Source: Candidatus Magasanikiibacteriota bacterium (GTDB lineage Bacteria > Patescibacteriota > Patescibacteriia > Magasanikbacterales > JACTTX01). Taken from it: a stretch of 49,340 nucleotides of DNA. Below the pieces are notes generated by a model. It was not told the DNA's origin. It saw nothing but the letters and a program-made list of their open reading frames with translations, and did no database searches. The stretch lies in contig JACTTX010000001.1 in the NCBI GenBank assembly GCA_015661005.1, positions 1 to 49,340 of the forward strand, given 5' to 3'. This document shows positions 9,356 through 16,323 of the stretch, piece by piece. How positions within the stretch are numbered: position 1 is the stretch's first letter; every line of letters begins with the position of its first letter. Position numbers and translations under genes: made by a program.

Positions 9356-10264
9356 ATGGCATTTAACATTATCCCCCTCATCATCATAATAATTTCTTTG
9401 GCCGGAATTTTGGCGATTGTTGTGCGCAAGTTTCCGCAACTGGCCGCTTTGGACGTGAGCACCATCAGCGGCGCCGTGGAACAGGAAAAAAAGCGCGCTC
9501 TTTTGATGCAAAGAGTTAAACGCCAAATCGGCGGCGGTTGGGAAAAATTTTTGTCAATGCTCGGACCGGTTGGCAGAAAAATTTTCGGTGTGCAGGAACG
9601 TTTCCGGGCGTTTGTTAATCGCGTTGCTGATAAATACCGGATGCTGGAACAGCTGACCAAGAAAAAAGCGGCGCTGATGATGACACCCAAAGAGAAAAAA
9701 TCCGCGTTGGAAATTTTATTGGATGAAGCGGATGCTTTGCGCAAAGAGGAAAAATTTGAAGAGGCGGAAAAAAAATATGTGGAGGCGATAGCGCTCGCGC
9801 CCAAAAGCGTCCGCGCTTACAAGGGATTGGGGAAACTTTATTTTGAAACGGAGAAATGGCCGCAGGCCAAGGAAACATGGGAATTTGTTTTGAAGATCTC
9901 CACCACTGAACCGCTGGCGTATGCTTATCTCGGGCGGATTGCCAAAGAGCGCGGCGAGTGGGAAACGGCCGCCAAATATTTTGAGCAGGCCGTGGCCTTG
10001 GATGACAGCTTGATCAAGCGATGGTTGGATTTGGCAGACGTTTACAAAACGCTTGGAAAAATGCCGGAGGCCGTGGCGGCTGCCAAAAAAGCGGTCGTAC
10101 TGGAACCGGCCAATCCGCTGGTTCTTGATAATTTGGCGGAGATCAGTATACTGTCCGGTGATCGTAAATCCGCGGTGGCGGCGGTGCAAAATTTGCGCGA
10201 TGCCAATCCGGAGAATGCGAAGATCAATGAGTTTGAGGAGAGAATTAAGGGGATGGGGAAGTAG
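9356..10264 (+). CDS. TPR-repeat protein with N-terminal membrane helix
   Basis: N-terminal hydrophobic segment, then several TPR-like units. Confidence 0.8.
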   Translation: MAFNIIPLIIIIISLAGILAIVVRKFPQLAALDVSTISGAVEQEKKRALLMQRVKRQIGGGWEKFLSMLGPVGRKIFGVQERFRAFVNRVADKYRMLEQLTKKKAALMMTPKEKKSALEILLDEADALRKEEKFEEAEKKYVEAIALAPKSVRAYKGLGKLYFETEKWPQAKETWEFVLKISTTEPLAYAYLGRIAKERGEWETAAKYFEQAVALDDSLIKRWLDLADVYKTLGKMPEAVAAAKKAVVLEPANPLVLDNLAEISILSGDRKSAVAAVQNLRDANPENAKINEFEERIKGMGK

Positions 10265-10405
10265 GAGGAAAATCGCCGATGTAGTTGTTCCTCGTCCCCT
10301 GTGGGGACTCGGAACGCTACATGGCTCGCTCGGAAGAAGTTCGTCTGTCCGCGTACCGAAACCTTCGCGTTTCGTCCGCGATCAGCCAAACTTCTTCTCT
10401 CACTC

Positions 10406-10481
10406 GCCGATGTAGCTCAGCTGGTAGAGCAACTCCATGGTAAGGAGTAGGTCCGCGGTTCGATTCCGCGCATCGGCTCCA
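10406..10481 (+). tRNA. tRNA-Thr (GGT)
   Basis: Cloverleaf GCCGATG...CATCGGC, anticodon loop ATGGTAA, CCA encoded. Confidence 0.95.
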
Positions 10482-10598
10482 GAATTTTTAGCAAGTGTGC
10501 CAGTTTGTACTTGTTTGGGTGGTTCTCCTGCGTGCGTCGGGGTCCACACGGCGTTCAGAACAAAAATTCGAGCAAGTCCGTCGTTTTTGTTATTTCTT

Positions 10599-10685
10599 GG
10601 GTGGTTCGCATAGCGGCAATTGCTCCTGGCTGTAGACCAGGCGGCCTTACGGCCTACGGGGGTTCGAGTCCCTCACCACCCACCA
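10599..10685 (+). tRNA. tRNA-Tyr (GTA)
   Basis: GGGTGGT...ACCACCC, anticodon loop CTGTAGA, long variable arm, CCA encoded. Confidence 0.95.
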
Positions 10686-10772
10686 CCTTTCAGTTTTTTG
10701 GCTGACTGGTTCCAACATTAAATTGCGCTTTTATTGTATATCTGTTATATTTGTCGTTAGTCGCCGGGCCTC

Positions 10773-10848
10773 GCCACCTTAGCTCAGCTGGTAGAGCAAC
10801 GGTTTTGTAAACCGTAGGTCCGGGGTCCGAATCCCCGAGGTGGCTCCA
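10773..10848 (+). tRNA. tRNA-Thr (TGT)
   Basis: GCCACCT...AGGTGGC, anticodon loop TTTGTAA, CCA encoded. Confidence 0.95.
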
Positions 10849-10862
10849 TTAAACATAAAACT

Positions 10863-11018
10863 ATGTCCCAAGAAAATCTCATCAGATTAGAATGCGCAAA
10901 CTGTAAGCGCGTTACGCACTTCTCCACCAAGAATAAAAAGAAGGTGAAAGCGCGTTTGGAGCTCAAGAAATTTTGCGTTTGGTGCAAAAAACACCAGTTG
11001 CACAAAGAAACAAAATAA
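10863..11018 (+). CDS. rpmG: 50S ribosomal protein L33 (absent from the supplied ORF track)
   Basis: Manual translation MSQENLIRLECANCKRVTHFSTKNKKKVKARLELKKFCVWCKKHQLHKETK*; two CxxC pairs, L33 pattern. Confidence 0.9.
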   Translation: MSQENLIRLECANCKRVTHFSTKNKKKVKARLELKKFCVWCKKHQLHKETK

Positions 11019-11025
11019 ACACGAT

Positions 11026-11871
11026 ATGTCCTTTTTCAAACGTCTCGCCCAGAGCATCGTGAACATTAATTCATACCGTGACAGCCATAAAGATCAGAAG
11101 TCGGCGTGGCAGTATTTTTTAATGTTTTATCTGGTGGTGGCGTTTTTGATGACGTCGTTTTTTGTCATTCAAGGTTTCCGTGTTTTCGGTCAAGCGCTCC
11201 GCGATTTTGAAACCAATGCGCCGGATTTCATTGCCCGCACTGAAGGTGAGGGTTGCGGCCAAGCGGCGGCGGCCAAAGCGGACGCCTCTAAAAGCGCCAC
11301 CACGGAAGCAACTGTCGGCGCCGCGTGCAAACTGGTGATAGAAAAATTATCAATGCCGTACGTTTACAAAAAAGATGATTTTGTCGCTGTCATTGACACC
11401 ACCGGCAAGATCGCCAATATACCGGATGACGCCACCCTTTTTGTGAACGCCGACGGCTTTATGTATCGTGAGCCAAACAGAGGCAACAGATCATTCAGTT
11501 GGGCCGGCGCCAAAAAATTTGAAACGAGCAAAGCCCAAGTGGTGGAACGCGTCCGCTCGTTCCGCGGTGTTGGCGGCGCGGTTTTGGCGCTGGTATTCTT
11601 TGTTGTCATCTATGTAGGAATAATGGTCTTCCGGATTATTTTTATTGCTTTTTGGTCGCTGATTGGACTCATTGTTGTCAAAATTCGCAAACAGGCGCTC
11701 TCTTACTCTGATCTTTTGGCCAACGCCATCTACGCTTTAACCACGGCGGAAATTGCGTATCTACTGGAACGGCTCACCAAATGGCGGATCCCGTTTCTTT
11801 TCACGGTAATTTTTCTCATTTACTTTTTCCTCGCGATTAGAAAGCAGGGGAAGATAGAGGGTGGAGAATAG
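11026..11871 (+). CDS. DUF1189-like membrane protein
   Basis: 281 aa; FFKRLAQSIVNINSYRD N-terminus and C-terminal TM helices. Confidence 0.6.
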   Translation: MSFFKRLAQSIVNINSYRDSHKDQKSAWQYFLMFYLVVAFLMTSFFVIQGFRVFGQALRDFETNAPDFIARTEGEGCGQAAAAKADASKSATTEATVGAACKLVIEKLSMPYVYKKDDFVAVIDTTGKIANIPDDATLFVNADGFMYREPNRGNRSFSWAGAKKFETSKAQVVERVRSFRGVGGAVLALVFFVVIYVGIMVFRIIFIAFWSLIGLIVVKIRKQALSYSDLLANAIYALTTAEIAYLLERLTKWRIPFLFTVIFLIYFFLAIRKQGKIEGGE

Positions 11872-11905
11872 AGAATGGAAGTTGGAGACTGGCGAATGGG
11901 AAGGC
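11850..11905 (+). repeat. Degenerate heptanucleotide tract (family C)
   Basis: Reads in 7-mers: gatagag ggtggag aatagag aatggaa gttggag actggcg aatggga. Confidence 0.6.
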
Positions 11906-11960
11906 ACAAATAGCGTTCTTGATTGGAGAACACGCTATTTGTGCCTTCCCATTCGCCAGT
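11888..11960 (+). repeat. Conserved-centre palindrome (family A), copy 2
   Basis: ACTGGCGAATGGGAAGGCACAAATAG-CGTTCTTGATTGGAGAACACG-CTATTTGTGCCTTCCCATTCGCCAGT. Confidence 0.97.
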
Positions 11961-11987
11961 AGCAGTTCACCATTCGAGCATTCCACC

Positions 11988-12581
11988 ATGCCTCGTTCTT
12001 TACCCAACGTCATCCGTCTGCTCATCCTCGGCGATCTTTTCATGTTCTCCGGCTTCGGGCTGATTGGCCCGATTTTTGCCGTTTATGTGAGTGATCGCAT
12101 TCCCGGCGGCTCCATTGCCGCCGCCGGTTACGCGGCCACAATTTTTTTGCTCACGGAAACACTGCTCAAAATCCCTATCGCGCGATTTACGGACAAAGAT
12201 AAAGGATACAAACGGGAAGCTCTAACTTTGCTCGTTGGCACCCTGATTGAATCTTCGGTCCCGCTCCTTTATTTGACGAGCAATACAATGTGGCAAATTT
12301 ATTTGGCGCAGGTCGTTTACGGCGTTGGTTTTGCGCTCGCTTATCCGGGTTGGATGACCATGTTCACCCGCCATGCCGATCGCGGCCATGAAGGTTTTGA
12401 ATGGAGCGTTTATTCCTCGGCCGTTGGAATTGGCGCGGCTTTTGCCGCCGCGATTGGCGGCACGGTGGCCCAGACCTTTGGCTTTTCCGTGCTTTTTTAT
12501 TTTGTTTTTTTGGCCGGGATTACGAGCAGTTTGTCATACGCCCTGCTTTTGTGGTATACGTTGAGGAATGGTGAGAGGTAA
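11988..12581 (+). CDS. Half-length MFS transporter-like membrane protein
   Basis: 198-codon ORF from ATG 11988; MFS N-domain-like (LGDLFMFSGFGLIGPIFAVYV, RFTDKDKGYKR). Confidence 0.7.
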   Translation: MPRSLPNVIRLLILGDLFMFSGFGLIGPIFAVYVSDRIPGGSIAAAGYAATIFLLTETLLKIPIARFTDKDKGYKREALTLLVGTLIESSVPLLYLTSNTMWQIYLAQVVYGVGFALAYPGWMTMFTRHADRGHEGFEWSVYSSAVGIGAAFAAAIGGTVAQTFGFSVLFYFVFLAGITSSLSYALLLWYTLRNGER

Positions 12582-12585
12582 ATAC

Positions 12586-12659
12586 GGGGGCGTGGTGAAG
12601 TGGTATCACAGAGGTCTCCAAAACCTTTATCGTGGGTTCGATTCCTACCGCCCCTGCCA
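12586..12659 (+). tRNA. tRNA-Trp (CCA)
   Basis: GGGGGCG...CGCCCCT acceptor, anticodon loop CTCCAAA, T-arm GTGGG-TTCGATT-CCTAC, CCA encoded. Confidence 0.9.
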
Positions 12660-12718
12660 GTTGCAACAAGTCAAAGCTTTGCTTAATTTGACAAAAGTTG
12701 ATTCTTATGATTAACTTA

Positions 12719-12738
12719 AGATGAACTAAAGTTCATCT
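12719..12738. promoter_or_regulatory. Putative TA operator palindrome
   Basis: AGATGAACT-AA-AGTTCATCT, perfect 9-bp arms directly abutting the antitoxin ATG (12739). Confidence 0.6.
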
Positions 12739-12960
12739 ATGAAAAATTTCATTCCATTAAAAGAGTTTCGTCAAGATGTGGCGAAGTATGCCGGGCGTAT
12801 CACTAAGGGCGAGACACTTATTGTGACCAAACGATCCCTGCCGCTTTTTCGCATCGTTCCTGTCGAGGAAGAAGGGTGGGAGACGGTGATTGATTTTACT
12901 AAGTTTCGTAAAGGCGGCATCCCGGCAAGCGAACTTTTGAAAATACTCAAATCTCTTTGA
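12739..12960 (+). CDS. Antitoxin, Phd/YefM-like
   Basis: 73 aa upstream of RelE-like ORF; IPLKEFRQDVAKYAGRITKGETLIVTKRSLPLFRIVP. Confidence 0.75.
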   Translation: MKNFIPLKEFRQDVAKYAGRITKGETLIVTKRSLPLFRIVPVEEEGWETVIDFTKFRKGGIPASELLKILKSL

Positions 12961-12963
12961 TGT

Positions 12964-13209
12964 ATGGCCGATCGGATTTTCAAGATATTGCGGCGATTGT
13001 CGTCAAAAGAACAAAAACAATTGACGGATGTGATTAGACTAATACAGGATAACGATTTGATCGGGCATGATTTGAAAAAACTTAAAGGACGAGATGATGT
13101 GTATCGCTTGCGTAAGGGCGACTTTCGGATCATTTTTCGTCGGATGCCAAATTCGGAAAACATTATCATTGCCGTGGAACGGCGATCGGATAACACATAC
13201 AGATTCTAA
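12964..13209 (+). CDS. RelE/ParE-superfamily toxin
   Basis: 81 aa; LKKLKGRDDVYRLRKGDFRIIFRRMPNSENIIIAVERRSDNTYRF. Confidence 0.8.
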   Translation: MADRIFKILRRLSSKEQKQLTDVIRLIQDNDLIGHDLKKLKGRDDVYRLRKGDFRIIFRRMPNSENIIIAVERRSDNTYRF

Positions 13210-13242
13210 ACAAGAGATGTTCCGCCTGCACTTCGTAATGAA

Positions 13243-13278
13243 AAGAACCCGCCTGGCGTTGTGGCCCTGCGGGTTCTT
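13243..13278. terminator. Hairpin between convergent genes
   Basis: AAGAACCCGC...GCGGGTTCTT perfect 10-bp stem, 8 nt past the minus-strand stop codon. Confidence 0.75.
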
Positions 13279-13285
13279 CGTTGTG

Positions 13286-14167
13286 TTATCGCTCGCGGAA
13301 ACGTAGCTGACCGTCGCCGCGGCGGAAGATGTTGTGGAAGAGGAGTCGGGGATTGCCCTCATCATCATCGTTCAACGACCAAACGATCCGCAACTCCTGG
13401 TTCGCTCGTGCCGTATTGGCGCCTTTCGGAATGATTTCGGCCACTTGGCGTTTGTAACGTCGGCAGACCAGTCCTGAAACTTCATGTCCAAGTTTCGACA
13501 GAAGTCGTACGGCCTTGGCGACCTGCTCTTGTTCGGCCTTATCCAACCTGTGAAAAGCGAAGAGGAATTTCGGTCCGTATGTGATTCTACGTTCGCCGTA
13601 AAATATGCTGACCCGTGGCATATTTGACGGAACGCTATCCGATTCCTCACTTGGCGCTGGCGGTTGATCGGTGGAAAGTTCCCGATTGGTGTTTTTTTCT
13701 TCGGCTCGCCGCAGAGCGCTCTCAAGCTGAAGGATTCTCTCTCTCGCTTTTGCGAGCCGTTCAAGCGCGCTCGCGAGCCCCACCTGCTCGGCCCGCTCGC
13801 CAAGTCGCCGTTCCAGCTCTTCGCAACGTCTCGTCAAGATCAGTGGCCAAGTTAGCCCTTCTTCCAGCAACCATATGAGCGGTTCGTTCTCCCGCATCGC
13901 GCGTCTGAACTGGTCACTCGATATTTTTTCCGTGCCGCTAAGACACAGGAATGCCTGTCGGTAAAGATTGGCATCGTGGCGAATGAGCGTTGGATCCGCG
14001 TTGATTCCCAACTCGGCTAACTCACCCTGGCAAGCCAATTCTGCGTCTGGCGGGAGCAAGTAACTCTCATTCAGACGCGATACGATCACGTCCCGACGCC
14101 GTCGCACGGCGGCGCCGGTTGTGCGAACGTACTTGGCAGACAAACTAAATAAGTCAAACGGTTTCAT
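13286..14167 (-). CDS. Hypothetical protein: coiled-coil region plus possible C-terminal RelE-like domain
   Basis: 293 aa; strong SD (AAAGGAGG) before ATG; heptad-like ERLAKARERILQLESALRRAEEK; C-term ELRIVWSLNDDDEGNPRLLFHNIFRR. Confidence 0.7.
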   Translation of the reverse strand: MKPFDLFSLSAKYVRTTGAAVRRRRDVIVSRLNESYLLPPDAELACQGELAELGINADPTLIRHDANLYRQAFLCLSGTEKISSDQFRRAMRENEPLIWLLEEGLTWPLILTRRCEELERRLGERAEQVGLASALERLAKARERILQLESALRRAEEKNTNRELSTDQPPAPSEESDSVPSNMPRVSIFYGERRITYGPKFLFAFHRLDKAEQEQVAKAVRLLSKLGHEVSGLVCRRYKRQVAEIIPKGANTARANQELRIVWSLNDDDEGNPRLLFHNIFRRGDGQLRFRER

Positions 14168-14247
14168 TGCGGCCTCCTTTGGTTAACCGTGGCGTAAAGT
14201 GTAAGTTGCAGGTGTGAAATTGTCAAGTCCGAGTCCGTGCTGTCAAA

Positions 14248-14292
14248 CGGAAATTAAAATGTCCTAGTTTGCGGGAAATTAAAATGTCCTAG
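14248..14292. repeat. Short direct repeat
   Basis: CGGAAATTAAAATGTCCTAG at 14248-14267 and CGGGAAATTAAAATGTCCTAG at 14272-14292. Confidence 0.9.
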
Positions 14293-14491
14293 CCGGGGGT
14301 CGTTAATTGTTTAAGTACCGTCGGCGGGTATTAATGTGGTAAAATCATTGCTCTTTTTGAGCAAGGTGTTTCATCCAGACGTAAATGAGGATTATCTGCT
14401 TTAACGGTGCATAACTTTTGGCTTGACCGGGCAAAATGGGATATAATACTCAAAAAGCGCCATTTAGCGCAAACATTTATTCATTAATTTT

Positions 14492-15178
14492 ATGAAAAAA
14501 AATCTTAATAGTTTTGAACGCCTGATTCGCGTTCTTTTGGGATTATTCTTTCTTTTTGCGGCCTGGCAGTTTTATAAGTCCGCGTCGGCGCAAATTCTCT
14601 CTGTGCTCTTTGCCATTTTCTCTCTGGGAGAGGCCGTTACCGGCAAATGCGGTTTAATGAAACAAATGGGGGTTCACGAACCCAATGACAAGTATAGCGT
14701 CGCTGGTCTTGGGTTAATGGGACTTGGGGCCATTCAGGCGGTTATTGCTTATGAATGGTGGTCGGCCGGTTGGGAAAAAATTTCCAGTCCTAAATTTGTG
14801 GATGGGATTCAAGGAACGCTCGGATTTTTTGCCGGTCAAAATCCGTTTCCATGGTATAAAAGTTTTCTTCTGGGCTTTGCCAGTCAAAACGCCAAAGCAT
14901 TCGCTTATACCGTGGAATGGAGTCAGATCGCGATTGGCATCGTGCTCATTGTTTCCACCTTGGTCTTCCTTTATGTTTCCAGCGCCGCAATCCGCCGTCT
15001 GGCTTTAATTGCTTCGCTCATTGCTCTTTTGGGCGGACTGCTGATGAATGCTAATTTCTATCTGGCCGCTGGCTGGACCGGTCCAGGGGCGCGAGCCGTC
15101 AATGTTCTAATGTTTTGGGTGCAGATATTGTTAATTTATGTTTGGGTGAAACTTCTTGCTCAAAAAGAGCAGAGATAA
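14492..15178 (+). CDS. Membrane protein: DUF2892-like N-terminus plus DoxX/DoxD-like C-terminus
   Basis: FERLIRVLLGLFFLFAAW; EWWSAGWEKISSPKF...NFYLAAGWTGPGARAVNVLMF. Confidence 0.6.
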   Translation: MKKNLNSFERLIRVLLGLFFLFAAWQFYKSASAQILSVLFAIFSLGEAVTGKCGLMKQMGVHEPNDKYSVAGLGLMGLGAIQAVIAYEWWSAGWEKISSPKFVDGIQGTLGFFAGQNPFPWYKSFLLGFASQNAKAFAYTVEWSQIAIGIVLIVSTLVFLYVSSAAIRRLALIASLIALLGGLLMNANFYLAAGWTGPGARAVNVLMFWVQILLIYVWVKLLAQKEQR

Positions 15179-15207
15179 TTCCACGTTTTTAAATCTAAAA
15201 AACATCT

Positions 15208-15504
15208 ATGCCTAAAAAAACCACATCTTTAAATGAGGCCGTGCTCCTTTCTTTGGGGCTGGCGGCGCTCGCCCGCGAACGCGCGGAAAAATTAATCAGC
15301 GCACTGGCCAAAGAAGGGAAGACGGCTTGGAATAATCAAGCCAAACTGCGGGCGGAAATTGCCAAGCGCGGAGAGAAGGAATTGCAAGCGCTTCTGAAGA
15401 CCGCACAGAAGGCGGCGGATGACGCTCTTAAAATGATGAGCGCCACCACGCAGAGAGAGTTTAATGCTCTGCGGAAAAAAGTTGGCGGCGCCAAGCGGAA
15501 ATAG
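15208..15504 (+). CDS. Phasin-like (PhaI/PhaF-type) helical protein
   Basis: 98 aa, Ala/Lys-rich amphipathic helices: ALARERAEKLISALAKEGKTAWN. Confidence 0.55.
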   Translation: MPKKTTSLNEAVLLSLGLAALARERAEKLISALAKEGKTAWNNQAKLRAEIAKRGEKELQALLKTAQKAADDALKMMSATTQREFNALRKKVGGAKRK

Positions 15505-15553
15505 GATGTCGCCCAAAAAGACCTAACCAACTTATTCATTTAATTCATTTTTT

Positions 15554-15859
15554 ATGAAAGGATCAATCTCAAAACACGCGGCCTTTCTCGGTTTCTTTAT
15601 TGTGATACTTTATGTCGTTTGTTTGGTCTGGGGTTCATTCCTCTCGGAGCCGGTTTTGGTTGAATTACATACCAACCTTTTAAAGCTGGCTTTCCCCGGC
15701 TTCAAAGGTTATGATGCCATGAGTTTGGTTTTGGGCGGCGTCTTGAGTTTTGTTTACGGTTTTGTGGCCGCGCTTATTTGCGGAGGATTGCATCGTGGCT
15801 GTTGCAAGGGAATGGGCAGCGAAGCCGGAAAAATGGAAAAGTGTCCGGATTGCAAATAG
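15554..15859 (+). CDS. Small membrane protein with Cys-rich C-terminus
   Basis: 101 aa, TM segments, CGGLHRGCCKGMG...CPDCK. Confidence 0.6.
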   Translation: MKGSISKHAAFLGFFIVILYVVCLVWGSFLSEPVLVELHTNLLKLAFPGFKGYDAMSLVLGGVLSFVYGFVAALICGGLHRGCCKGMGSEAGKMEKCPDCK

Positions 15860-15868
15860 TTCGCGAAT

Positions 15869-16288
15869 ATGTCCAAGCTTGTCAAGATTTTGATCGGACT
15901 CGCGGCGGCGGTCGGTCTGATTGTTGGTGTTGCTTTTTGGGCAACCGGCGGCATTAAAGAAGTTGCTCTGAAACAGTTAGCGGCTATCTCGGCCGGTGAC
16001 TATGAAACGGCGTATGCCTTGAACGCCGTTGATCTTCGCCGTGTCGTGACTCGCGATGATTTCAAGAAATACCTTGATGATCACCCGGCGCTCAAAAATA
16101 ATAAGAGCGCCTCTTTTTCTTCACGATCCGTCCAAAATAATGTCGGTCGGATGAGTGGGACTTTAATTGCGACTGACGGCGGAAAGGCAAAGGTGGAATA
16201 CTGGCTTATCAAAGAAGCCGGGACTTGGACGGTTTTGGATATCAAGATCGGGGATGGCCAAGGGGCGGCAGAATTGTCAAGTTATTAA
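15869..16288 (+). CDS. Membrane-anchored hypothetical protein, DUF4864-like
   Basis: N-terminal TM; AISAGDYETAYAL...FKKYLDDHPALKNNKSASFSSRS. Confidence 0.6.
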   Translation: MSKLVKILIGLAAAVGLIVGVAFWATGGIKEVALKQLAAISAGDYETAYALNAVDLRRVVTRDDFKKYLDDHPALKNNKSASFSSRSVQNNVGRMSGTLIATDGGKAKVEYWLIKEAGTWTVLDIKIGDGQGAAELSSY

Positions 16289-16323
16289 CAATGTGGTGCA
16301 TTGAAAACTTGACTATTTGAGAT

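Noticed and set aside
14423-14447. Strong sigma-70 promoter TTGACC...TATAAT before the DoxX-like gene
   Set aside because: Only the -10 is convincing; the spacer is ~13 nt, too short for a standard promoter, so not listed as a feature.
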